From Chitinophaga sp. YR627 (GTDB taxonomy: Bacteria > Bacteroidota > Bacteroidia > Chitinophagales > Chitinophagaceae), in the NCBI RefSeq assembly GCF_900114995.1, contig NZ_FOUX01000003.1, positions 620,001-684,000 of the forward strand: DNA of 64,000 bases, given 5' to 3'. Shown piece after piece: positions 34,738-42,716 of the stretch. Below the pieces are notes generated by a model. The model was given only the letters and a program-made list of their open reading frames with translations, did no database searches and was not told the DNA's origin. The translations under genes were made by a program, and so were the position numbers. The stretch's first letter is position 1, and each line of letters begins with the position of its first letter.

Positions 34738-35067
34738 ATGAAATGTAAAACTTTCCTGATGGCTGGAATGATGTTCCTGGCCGTATGCTTATTTGCTTGT
34801 TCGCCCAGTGATAGCAGCGTTCAGCAATCCGTTAACGAGAAACTCACTGCTTCCCCTGGTGTTACCGCGGAAGTAAAAGAGGGAGTTGTTACCCTGAATG
34901 GGGAAGTAGCGGACGATGCTGCGAAAACAGCTGCAGAAGATGCAGTTAAGGGCGTCAGCGGCGTAAAATCTGTGACTAACAACATTATGGTGCAGGCGGC
35001 AGTTCCTCCACCACCCCCACCAGCAGCTGATACTACAATGAAGACAGACACTGCTGCGATGAAATAG
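34738..35067 (+). CDS. BON-domain lipoprotein
   Basis: From ATG 34738 the product has 109 residues. It has a lipoprotein signal (LAVCLFACS, Cys21) and one BON domain at about 28-85 (VNEKLTASPGV, GVVTLNGEVADDAAKTAAEDAV, GVKSVTNNIMV). A proline run and a Thr/Ala/Lys tail follow. BON proteins bind phospholipid and stabilise the envelope under osmotic stress. Confidence 0.87.
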   Translation: MKCKTFLMAGMMFLAVCLFACSPSDSSVQQSVNEKLTASPGVTAEVKEGVVTLNGEVADDAAKTAAEDAVKGVSGVKSVTNNIMVQAAVPPPPPPAADTTMKTDTAAMK

Positions 35068-35073
35068 TTTAGC

Positions 35074-35114
35074 AACCGGATTGGTCAGTCATGCTGGTCA
35101 GTCCGGTTTCCTTT
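35074..35114. terminator. Hairpin between the BON lipoprotein and acyltransferase genes
   Basis: AACCGGA (35074-35080) pairs with TCCGGTT (35102-35108) around a 21-nt loop that holds a repeated GGTCAG. A T-rich tract follows. The site is convergent. Confidence 0.6.
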
Positions 35115-35116
35115 TG

Positions 35117-35974
35117 TTACTCCCTGTACTCATGTTTCCACCTTCTGTGGCTCCATACCCATACTTCGGGTTGCTCCCGGATGTTTCCTTCCAGAAATTT
35201 TACAAAATCTTCGGTAATCTGACCTTCAGGCGCAGTTGCCGGTTCTTCAAATGCCAGTTTCAGGGTAGCATGATAATACCCTCTTTTTACCTTACGGATA
35301 TCTACAAAAACAACAGGAATGTTGCTTCTGCGGGCAGTCATCTCCGGCCCTTTATAAAAAGCGGTCATTTTGTTCAGGAAAGGATACCAGTAACTGCGGC
35401 GCGGGTTACCGGGATTCTGATCTGCCACGAGGGCAATCAGGTATTGTTTGTCCATCCAGGGCAACATACTGTTCTTAATGTCATTCGCAGGCAACAGCGT
35501 ACTACCAAATTTCTCCCGGAAATGGCGGAACATACGATCGCCCACCTTGCTGGTCAGCGGCATGTATACTACCAGGAAAGGGAATCTGACGCCCTGCATA
35601 CAGAACTGATTGGCCCATTCCCAGTTGAAGTTATGTCCGAGGTGCATCTGGCAGCTCTTACCTTCTGCATATAATTTATGCAGGACAGTCAGATCGCAGA
35701 CAAAACGCCGCTGCAGCTGTTTAGGGCTGAGCGTGAGCAGTTTGATGGTTTCCACCATCATATCTGTCAGATTGAGATAGTATTTCTTTGCAAGCCGGGT
35801 GATCTCTTTCTCCGTTTTCTCCGGAAATGCCTGCTTCAGATTCTCAAATACAACTGATTTGCGGTAACCAACAACATAATAAATGATCAGGTATAAAACA
35901 TCACTGATGCGATATAATAACCATAACGGCAATATGGAAATGCCGTACATAAATGCCAGTAACAAATAATACAT
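35117..35974 (-). CDS. LpxL/HtrB-type lysophospholipid or lipid A acyltransferase
   Basis: The 285-residue protein has an N-terminal membrane helix and the acyltransferase HX4E motif in LGHNFNWEW. Later segments include ADQNPGN and a FYKGPEMTARRSNIPVVFVDI stretch, as in LpxL-type enzymes. The family adds secondary acyl chains to lipid A at the inner membrane. nadB ends 11 bp upstream, so the two are cotranscribed despite unrelated functions. Confidence 0.88.
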   Translation of the reverse strand: MYYLLLAFMYGISILPLWLLYRISDVLYLIIYYVVGYRKSVVFENLKQAFPEKTEKEITRLAKKYYLNLTDMMVETIKLLTLSPKQLQRRFVCDLTVLHKLYAEGKSCQMHLGHNFNWEWANQFCMQGVRFPFLVVYMPLTSKVGDRMFRHFREKFGSTLLPANDIKNSMLPWMDKQYLIALVADQNPGNPRRSYWYPFLNKMTAFYKGPEMTARRSNIPVVFVDIRKVKRGYYHATLKLAFEEPATAPEGQITEDFVKFLEGNIREQPEVWVWSHRRWKHEYRE

Positions 35975-35985
35975 GTCATCAATTT

Positions 35986-37584
35986 CTATAACACAATATT
36001 CTGTACAAGGGCGCTCTTCTGAGGATAGTCTGTATTAAAGTGTAAACCGCGGCTTTCCTTGCGGAATGAAGCTCCTTTTACAATCAGGTAGCCAACGGTG
36101 ATCAGGTTTCTTAATTCACACAACTGAGGGGATACCTCTGTTCTTTCGTACAACTGTTCTGTTTCTTCGTGCAAAATGTCCAGCCTGCGGCTGGCACGCT
36201 GCATACGCTCATTTGTACGTACGATACCAAGATAATCACTCATGATCTGTTTGAGCTCTTTCAGGCTCTGGGTGATCAGGATCATTTCTTTTGGGGCTGT
36301 TGTACCACCGGCGTTCCAGTCAGGTACATTCAGCTTATGTGCGGTGCTGTCTATCTTTTGTACGCCATCCAGGTAACAACGATGTGCAAACACCATCGCT
36401 TCCAGCAGTGAGTTGGAAGCAAGTCTGTTTGCGCCATGCAGTCCTGTGCTGGAACATTCTCCACAGGCATACAGGTTATTGATAGAGGTACGTCCGTATT
36501 CATTCACCTTGATGCCACCGCAACTGTAGTGTGCTGCAGGTGCCACCGGAATCATATCTTTCTTTACATCTATACCGGATGCCAGGCATTTTTCATAGAT
36601 GTTAGGGAAGTGATGAATGAACTTCTCCTGATCCATATGGCGGCAGTCAAGATATACGTATTCCGTACCGGTGATCTTCATCTCACTGTCGATCGCTCTT
36701 GCCACGATATCACGGGGGGCGAGGGAAAGACGGGGGTCATACTTATGCATGAAATCCTCTCCGTGGATGTTTCGCAGAATACCGCCGTCTCCGCGTACTG
36801 CTTCTGTAACCAGGAAGGCGTTGTTCACACCCGGCTGATACAGGGCGGTAGGGTGGAACTGGATAAACTCCATATTCTCGATCCTGCCTTTTGCACGGTA
36901 TACCATGGCTACGCCATCGCCGGTAGCAATGGTCGGATTGGTGGTACTGCGGTATACCTGTCCGTTGCCACCAGTAGCCAGCACAGTAATGCGGCTGAGG
37001 ATCTTTTCGATCTTATTGGTCAGCAGGTTCAGGACGTATACGCCGTAACATTCTATATCGGGAGTAGATTTCGTAACGAGGTATCCCAGGTGATGCTGGG
37101 TGATAAGGTCTACCACGAAGCAATGGGTGACCATCTCTATATTGGGTTGTTTATGTACTGCATCGAGCAGCGCACGTTCTATTTCCTTACCGGTAACGTC
37201 TTTGTAGTGGATCACGCGGAATTCGGAGTGACCGCCTTCTTTACCCAGGGAGAAGTCTCCGGCTGCGTTCTTGTCAAAGTTGGCGCCCCATTCAATGATC
37301 TCGTTGACACGTTCTGGTCCTTCTTTTACCACTATTTCCACAATCTCTTCATTACAGAGACCATCACCGGCGATCAGTGTGTCTTCAATATGCTTTTCAA
37401 AGCTGTCGTTCTCGAGATCGTTCACTACTGCAACTCCACCCTGTGCGTATTTGGTATTGGTCTCATCCTCATGTGATTTGGTGATGATGGTAATTTTCTT
37501 GTCAGGACATGCGGCCGCTACCTTGAGGGCATAGGTCAATCCTGCTATACCGGAACCAATAACTAAGAAATCTGTTTGTTCCAT
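35986..37584 (-). CDS. nadB: L-aspartate oxidase
   Basis: NadB oxidises L-aspartate to iminoaspartate, the first step of de novo NAD synthesis. The 532-residue protein has the FAD-binding VIGSGIAGL near the N-terminus. It has the family signatures NTKYAQGGVAVV, EGGHSEFRVIHYKDVTG, EFIQFHPTALY and APAAHYSCGGIKVNEYGRTSI, and ends with the helical domain. nadA and nadC are not in the window. A -7 box lies 25 bp upstream. Confidence 0.96.
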   Translation of the reverse strand: MEQTDFLVIGSGIAGLTYALKVAAACPDKKITIITKSHEDETNTKYAQGGVAVVNDLENDSFEKHIEDTLIAGDGLCNEEIVEIVVKEGPERVNEIIEWGANFDKNAAGDFSLGKEGGHSEFRVIHYKDVTGKEIERALLDAVHKQPNIEMVTHCFVVDLITQHHLGYLVTKSTPDIECYGVYVLNLLTNKIEKILSRITVLATGGNGQVYRSTTNPTIATGDGVAMVYRAKGRIENMEFIQFHPTALYQPGVNNAFLVTEAVRGDGGILRNIHGEDFMHKYDPRLSLAPRDIVARAIDSEMKITGTEYVYLDCRHMDQEKFIHHFPNIYEKCLASGIDVKKDMIPVAPAAHYSCGGIKVNEYGRTSINNLYACGECSSTGLHGANRLASNSLLEAMVFAHRCYLDGVQKIDSTAHKLNVPDWNAGGTTAPKEMILITQSLKELKQIMSDYLGIVRTNERMQRASRRLDILHEETEQLYERTEVSPQLCELRNLITVGYLIVKGASFRKESRGLHFNTDYPQKSALVQNIVL

Positions 37585-37608
37585 AAGCTATTCTCGTCAA
37601 GCAAGGCT

Positions 37609-37616
37609 CAAATGTA
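37609..37616 (-). promoter_or_regulatory. -7 box for nadB
   Basis: The minus strand reads TACATTTG, an exact TAnnTTTG match 24 bp before the ATG. Confidence 0.5.
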
Positions 37617-37644
37617 CGGTTTAATACGGTTTATTTGCGCCCAT

Positions 37645-38352
37645 TTATTGCATGGCATAGCCCCGGCGCATACGGAGATAGAGTAGTCCGCCGGTAACCA
37701 GGCCCCATTGCGCCAGTCCATAAGTCAGCATGATAAGAAAGTTGCCCATTTCCAGGGGGTGGTAGAAGTAGTGAATGGCGATGATCGCACAGGAAATGAT
37801 ATACAGACCTGCTCCGGCCATGGCATACCATCCGGAAGGCTGATCCTTTAGTCTATAGGCGTGTTTAACAGCCTGTAGCATCACGGAGGCAATTCCCGCA
37901 AAAATGATCACAGGAATGGTCATCTGTCCCAGATAGGGTAACATGAAGAAAATGAATCCAATAACTGCTGCTGAAGCGGCAAAGATAAATGCCCATTGGC
38001 AGCGGGGCAGGGGATAGTTGGAATACCGGATCTTCAGGAAGAAACCTATGTAAGCCAGCAATGAAAACGCAAAAGTGATCAGGCTGAAAGAGAAGAACCA
38101 GGTATTCTGTTCTGAAAACAACAGGAACATGTCGCCAAAACCTGTAAAGAACAGGGCGGCCAGCATCGAAATCCGGAATACAGGAGGAATACCCTCTGTT
38201 CCTAGTACAAACTGGATCGCCAGTATAAATGGCAATAGGAATTTTGACGTGTAACTGAGTATATCCAGGTGAAACACAATGGCCAAGAGGTGAACGAATA
38301 GCGTGACAGCGTACAATATGTTTAATACACTTCTCCCTTGCATAATGAGCAT
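37645..38352 (-). CDS. YhhN-family membrane protein (lysoplasmalogenase-like)
   Basis: The 235-residue protein is almost wholly hydrophobic with about eight TM helices. It carries the family features FTGFGDMFLLF and AYIGFFLKIRYS in the middle and a C-terminal GLAQWGLVTGGLLYL. The family includes lysoplasmalogenase (TMEM86B) and YhhN, which act on alkenyl ether lipids or have unknown roles. It lies between nadB and the kinase gene on the minus strand. Confidence 0.8.
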   Translation of the reverse strand: MLIMQGRSVLNILYAVTLFVHLLAIVFHLDILSYTSKFLLPFILAIQFVLGTEGIPPVFRISMLAALFFTGFGDMFLLFSEQNTWFFSFSLITFAFSLLAYIGFFLKIRYSNYPLPRCQWAFIFAASAAVIGFIFFMLPYLGQMTIPVIIFAGIASVMLQAVKHAYRLKDQPSGWYAMAGAGLYIISCAIIAIHYFYHPLEMGNFLIMLTYGLAQWGLVTGGLLYLRMRRGYAMQ

Positions 38353-38391
38353 TATAATATCTTAAAGTACGACATCTTTGTCTAAATGGTT

Positions 38392-39729
38392 TCAGCTAAC
38401 AGGGAGGAATACCGAAAAGGTCGTGCCATTATTGCCGGAACGGCTCACTTTGAGTTGTCCGCCATGTGATTGTATGATCTGCTGGGAGAGGCTCAGACCA
38501 ATACCACTGCCTTTTTTCTTGGTGGTATAGAAGGGAATGAAAATCTTATTCATGGCTTCCGCGTCGATACCCGGACCATTGTCAGTAATCTCAATGTGTA
38601 CCTGGCTGGGGGTACTCATGGTCGCCTTTACCTGTATGGCGGGTGTCTGGGTTTGTTCCAGTGCATCCATGGCATTTTTGATCAGGTTGATCATGACCAT
38701 TTGCAGCTGGGCTACGTCTGCATGGATTTCTGTTCCGGCAGCCTCAATTTCGTAGCGATAATAGATACCCGCCTGCTTCAGTTCCGGCTGGAGCAAACTG
38801 CTTACACCACTCAGGAGTTCTTTTATATTGACCTGTGTAAACTGTGGTTTAGGGAGGGTTGTATAATCCCGGTAAGCATTTACAAAGTTCATGATCCCTT
38901 TACTCCGGCTCTTGATGGTTTCCAGGGCTTCCTGTAGATCGTTGATGGCTTCCTGCTGCGCTGCTTCCGGAGAAATATCCTGCTCTACGATATCCTGCAT
39001 GGTGCCTATCAGGGATACGATCGGCGTTACGGAGTTCATGATCTCATGACGTAAGATCTTGGTCAGGTTCTGCCAGGCTTCCAGCTCTTTCTGTTGCAGT
39101 TCCGCATGAATGTTTTGCAGGGAGATCAGTTTGATCAGCCGGCCCTGTAGTCTTACGCTGGCGGCATGAATAGACAACTGCTGTTCCTGCCGGGTATGAT
39201 ACAGTAGTTTACTTCCTGAACGGATCTCCATCAGGTATTCCGGCAAACCCGGATGGCTGTTTTTCAGTTCCGAAATGTTCCGTAGTCTGTAGATGCCCAG
39301 CAGGCGGAATGCTGCCGGATTAATCAGCTCAATATGGCCTTCTGTATCAAAAGAGAGAACGCCTATGCTGATATGCTGTACGATCGTATCTATGTACTTC
39401 AGGTTGGCTTCTTTTTCTGCCCTGGTTTGCCGGAAGGCCTCCAGCACCTCATTAAACTGGTGGTTCAGCGCCTGGAAGCTTTTGCCCAGTTTATTATCGG
39501 CGCTGAAGCGGATAGAAAAGTCTTCATAGCGGATCGATTCCAGGAACAGGGTCAGTTTCCGGTTGACCCGGTTGATGTAGTAGTACATGCCATATATCTG
39601 CATACAGATCAGGATAGCCATGGCTATTCCCGGAAAGACGCCAAGTACGGTCCATACCCATACACTGGTAATAGTGCTGAGCGTCAGGAGAATGATACGC
39701 AGTAATATATTGACACTGAACTTGTTCAT
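38392..39729 (-). CDS. Sensor histidine kinase (NtrB/NtrY-like) paired with the sigma-54 activator
   Basis: The 445-residue kinase has two N-terminal TM helices (about 9-50) with almost no periplasmic loop. A HAMP-like or coiled stretch and a PAS domain (about 110-205) follow. It has the H-box LRHEIMNSVTP with His228, N-box Asn352, and ATP-lid motifs DNGPGI (383) and GSGIGLSL (407). The short loop suggests that it senses inside the membrane or the cytosol. It lies 9 bp after its response regulator and is divergent from the efflux cluster. Confidence 0.92.
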   Translation of the reverse strand: MNKFSVNILLRIILLTLSTITSVWVWTVLGVFPGIAMAILICMQIYGMYYYINRVNRKLTLFLESIRYEDFSIRFSADNKLGKSFQALNHQFNEVLEAFRQTRAEKEANLKYIDTIVQHISIGVLSFDTEGHIELINPAAFRLLGIYRLRNISELKNSHPGLPEYLMEIRSGSKLLYHTRQEQQLSIHAASVRLQGRLIKLISLQNIHAELQQKELEAWQNLTKILRHEIMNSVTPIVSLIGTMQDIVEQDISPEAAQQEAINDLQEALETIKSRSKGIMNFVNAYRDYTTLPKPQFTQVNIKELLSGVSSLLQPELKQAGIYYRYEIEAAGTEIHADVAQLQMVMINLIKNAMDALEQTQTPAIQVKATMSTPSQVHIEITDNGPGIDAEAMNKIFIPFYTTKKKGSGIGLSLSQQIIQSHGGQLKVSRSGNNGTTFSVFLPVS

Positions 39730-39738
39730 CGTAAACTA

Positions 39739-41091
39739 CTAGATGTTATATTTTTCCAGTCTTCTGTAAAGGGCGGCTCTGCTCAGTCCCAGTTCTTTGG
39801 CTGCTTCTGTGATATTGCCATTGCACTTTTTCATGGCCTGCGTAATGATGTTGCGTTCCATTTCCTCCAGGTTATAGCCTGTATTCAGGGCTTGTTCCTG
39901 GATCGGATTTTTTACGAATACATCTTTCGGCATGAGCGTTTTTCCCTGAGAGAGGATCACGGCTCTTTCCATAGCATGTTGCAATTCCCGGATATTACCT
40001 GGCCATTCGTACTGGCGTAACTGCTGTATGAGCGTTTCATGGAGTGCGGTCACCGTACGCTTGTATTTTGTGGCATACTTCTCCAGGAAATATTCCGCCA
40101 GTGGAACGATATCTTCCAGGCGTTCCCGTAAAGGCGGCAGCTGGATCTCGATGGTATTGATACGATAGAGTAAGTCCTGACGGAACTGATACTCTGCCGC
40201 CATACGCTGGATATTTCTGTTAGTGGCAGTGATCAGGCGTACGTCTATGGAAGTTGATTTGTTACTACCTACTTTGGTTACAGCTCTGTTCTGTAATACG
40301 GTCAGCAGCTTTGCCTGTAAAGGCAGGGAGATGTTGCCCAGTTCATCCAGGAAGATAGAGCCGCCGTTTGCTTCTTCAAAACGGCCGGTACGGTCTTCCC
40401 TGGCGTCGGTAAAGGCGCCTTTTACGTGGCCGAACAGTTCACTTTCGAACAGGGTCTCGCTGATAGCTCCCAGATCGACACTGACAAACGGCTGTTTATT
40501 ACGGAGTGATAAAGCATGTATATGACGGGCAAGGAGGTCCTTACCGGTACCATTTTCTCCCAATATCAGCACATTGGCGTCTGTAGCGGCTACACGGGCG
40601 GCGGTATCCAGTACCTGTTGCATGGCTTCGCTGCTGCCAATGATATTGACGTCTGATTGTGGGGTGGCTGGTGCTGTGACCACCTTTTCTTTATTACCGC
40701 GTTTCTTATTATAGGCGGCCTGCATGGTAGCCAGCAGTTTATCATTTTCCCATGGTTTCAGTACGAAATCGACCGCTCCGGCTTTAATCGCCCTTACGGC
40801 CATTTCCACGTCTCCATAGGCTGTGAACAGTACTACGGCAACCTCGGGTCTGATGTCCAGGATACGGTCCAGCCATTCGAAGCCTTCCTTCCCGCTACTG
40901 AGATCGCGGGTAAAGTTCATATCCAGCAGGATCACGTCATAATCGAAATTAGTGACCATGTAAGGGATCTTCTGCGGGTTTCGTTCAAAGTCAACCTGTT
41001 CAAAATGGCGCTTTAACAATAAACGGGCGGCGCGCAGCACGTCCATGTCGTCATCTACAATAAGAATTTTGCCGGGCAAGGGTGTGGTCAT
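39739..41091 (-). CDS. NtrC-family sigma-54-dependent response regulator
   Basis: The 450-residue protein has a receiver domain with Asp57 and Lys112 and an AAA+ domain with Walker A GENGTGKD (178) and Walker B FLDE (247). A Fis-type HTH is at about 428-447 (ITEAAKELGLSRAALYRRL). The sigma-54 contact loop reads GAFTDA (225-230) rather than GAFTGA. From memory, Asp at this position is common in Bacteroidota regulators, so activity is expected. A sigma-54 promoter lies on the facing strand at 41335-41351, making the efflux cluster the obvious target. Confidence 0.94.
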   Translation of the reverse strand: MTTPLPGKILIVDDDMDVLRAARLLLKRHFEQVDFERNPQKIPYMVTNFDYDVILLDMNFTRDLSSGKEGFEWLDRILDIRPEVAVVLFTAYGDVEMAVRAIKAGAVDFVLKPWENDKLLATMQAAYNKKRGNKEKVVTAPATPQSDVNIIGSSEAMQQVLDTAARVAATDANVLILGENGTGKDLLARHIHALSLRNKQPFVSVDLGAISETLFESELFGHVKGAFTDAREDRTGRFEEANGGSIFLDELGNISLPLQAKLLTVLQNRAVTKVGSNKSTSIDVRLITATNRNIQRMAAEYQFRQDLLYRINTIEIQLPPLRERLEDIVPLAEYFLEKYATKYKRTVTALHETLIQQLRQYEWPGNIRELQHAMERAVILSQGKTLMPKDVFVKNPIQEQALNTGYNLEEMERNIITQAMKKCNGNITEAAKELGLSRAALYRRLEKYNI

Positions 41092-41334
41092 AACTAAATG
41101 TCTTATCTATTGTTTCTGTAAATGAATCCGCAAAACGTGTTCCTGACAGGGGTGTTGGGATGTCAACCCGTGGCGGGTGCGGCCACTGGCAATATTATAA
41201 AAAGATTTCGGTTTTTAGAGGCTGTCTGCCCGTATAACAGGAATTGTCCGGAAATGGACGTCTGGTGTACGCTTCAGGACGATCATTGGCAGGGCTTATC
41301 CTCTGAAATTCGCTACTGTATTGTGTTTCGGGCT
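41092..41334. promoter_or_regulatory. Divergent control region with a possible activator site
   Basis: This region separates the activator gene from the efflux cluster. Candidate dyads are GTCC/GGAC at 41246-41259, about 105 bp before the predicted transcription start, and a loose GGGTGTTG/TCAACCC pair near 41148-41170. Either could be an enhancer-type binding site. Neither is strong on its own. Confidence 0.35.
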
Positions 41335-41351
41335 TTGGCATGACCGTTGCC
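41335..41351 (+). promoter_or_regulatory. Sigma-54 (-24/-12) promoter before the efflux cluster
   Basis: The sequence TTGGCAT, five bases, TTGCC has GG at 41337-41338 and GC at 41349-41350. That is exactly the 12-bp register of the TGGCAC-N5-TTGCW consensus. The predicted start is about 41361, 20 nt before the adaptor ATG. Confidence 0.75.
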
Positions 41352-41380
41352 TTATTCGGTCAGGAAAGTAAGTATCACCT

Positions 41381-42628
41381 ATGGACAGAAAATTAGAAAA
41401 GAAGTACTGGTCTAAAAAGAGAATCGCCCTTATCAGCGGAGGCGCTGTAGTAGCGATGTTACTTCTGTACAATCTCATATTTGCCGATCATCGTTCCAAG
41501 CTGAACGTAGAGAAAGATAAGATCACTATTTCTACCGTAAGCAAAGGCACCTTTGATCAATATATAGCAGTTACCGCTGTTGTGTTGCCACTTAAAACAA
41601 TTCGCCTCGATGCTATCGTAGGCGGTTATGTCAGTCAGAAATACCTGGAAGGGGGGAGCATGGTTAAAAAAGGCGACAGTATCCTGCGCCTGGAAAACCA
41701 GAACCTGATGATGGACTTTGTGAACCATGAGACGGAGATCTACCGTCTGATCAACGAACTCCAGAATACCCGCCAGACCCTGAAGCAGAACCGTTTTACC
41801 ATGCAGCAGACCGTGGCCAACCTGGATTTCCAGATCGAACAGGCTAAAGACCTGTACGACCGTACCAAACAACTGGTAGACGAGAAGATCGTTTCCCGCC
41901 AGGAGTTTGTGAAGAATAAGCTTGATTATGAGCGTCTTGTGAAGCAGCGCCAGATAGAAGTTGAAAGCCAGCGCTTCCAGGAAGAAAACGCTAAAATACA
42001 GATAGACCGCCTTGAGTCAACGATCCTGCGTACCCAGCGTAACCTCCAGATGATGAAGGACAACCTGAGCAACCTGGTGTTGAGAGCGCCTATTGACGGA
42101 CAATTATCTTCCGTGGACGCTGAGGTAGGAGGTAGTATCACTGCTGGTCAGAATATCGGTCAGATCGATGACCTGGACGGTTTCAAGATGCGTGCAGAAG
42201 TGGATGAGCATTATATCTCCAGGGTATTCCCCGGTCTGAAATCCACTTTTGAGTTCAATAGTAAAACCTATGTATTATCTATCATCAAAGTATATCCTGA
42301 GGTGAAAAACGGCCGTTTCAATGTCGATATGAAATTCGAAAAGGAAATGCCGGAAGGTATCCGCCGCGGACAATCTTCTCCTATCCGTCTGGAATTAGGT
42401 AAGTCATCCTCCGCGTTGTTGCTGCCGGTAGGTGGTTTCTTCTCCGACACCGGTGGTAACTGGGTATACGTAGTGGACAAAGCGGGAAACAGGGCGGTGA
42501 AACGTAATATTTCCCTGGGGCAGAAAAACCCACAGTATTTTGAAATACTGGAAGGTTTGCAGGAAGGTGAGCAGGTAATTACTTCTTCGTATGAAAATTT
42601 CGGAGACAAAGAGGTTTTAGTATTTTAA
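41381..42628 (+). CDS. HlyD/MacA-type periplasmic adaptor, first of two
   Basis: The 415-residue protein has one N-terminal TM helix (about 15-33). A barrel-sandwich half follows, then a long coiled-coil hairpin (about 105-225, rich in Gln, Glu, Leu and Arg), the second lipoyl half (LRAPIDGQLSSVDAEVGG) and beta-barrel domains. Such adaptors link an inner-membrane transporter to TolC. It is the first gene after the sigma-54 promoter. The permease follows after 88 bp that contain a 7-bp hairpin (CCTCTGC/GCAGAGG, 42664-42683). Confidence 0.92.
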   Translation: MDRKLEKKYWSKKRIALISGGAVVAMLLLYNLIFADHRSKLNVEKDKITISTVSKGTFDQYIAVTAVVLPLKTIRLDAIVGGYVSQKYLEGGSMVKKGDSILRLENQNLMMDFVNHETEIYRLINELQNTRQTLKQNRFTMQQTVANLDFQIEQAKDLYDRTKQLVDEKIVSRQEFVKNKLDYERLVKQRQIEVESQRFQEENAKIQIDRLESTILRTQRNLQMMKDNLSNLVLRAPIDGQLSSVDAEVGGSITAGQNIGQIDDLDGFKMRAEVDEHYISRVFPGLKSTFEFNSKTYVLSIIKVYPEVKNGRFNVDMKFEKEMPEGIRRGQSSPIRLELGKSSSALLLPVGGFFSDTGGNWVYVVDKAGNRAVKRNISLGQKNPQYFEILEGLQEGEQVITSSYENFGDKEVLVF

Positions 42629-42663
42629 TACGGCAGTCACAGTTGTTTTAGTTCTGGTGCCAG

Positions 42664-42683
42664 CCTCTGCAAGTCCGCAGAGG
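42664..42683 (+). other. Intercistronic hairpin after the first adaptor gene
   Basis: CCTCTGC and GCAGAGG pair around a 6-nt loop. No T-run follows. It could be an mRNA processing or stability element between adaptor and permease. Confidence 0.45.
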
Positions 42684-42716
42684 TGGTATCCCGAACAGCT
42701 CACCTGAAAACTATAT

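Noticed and set aside
36436-37476. 346-residue plus-strand frame opposite nadB
   Set aside because: It is antisense to a clear NadB with full FAD motifs. The Cys/His/Phe-rich product resembles no family.
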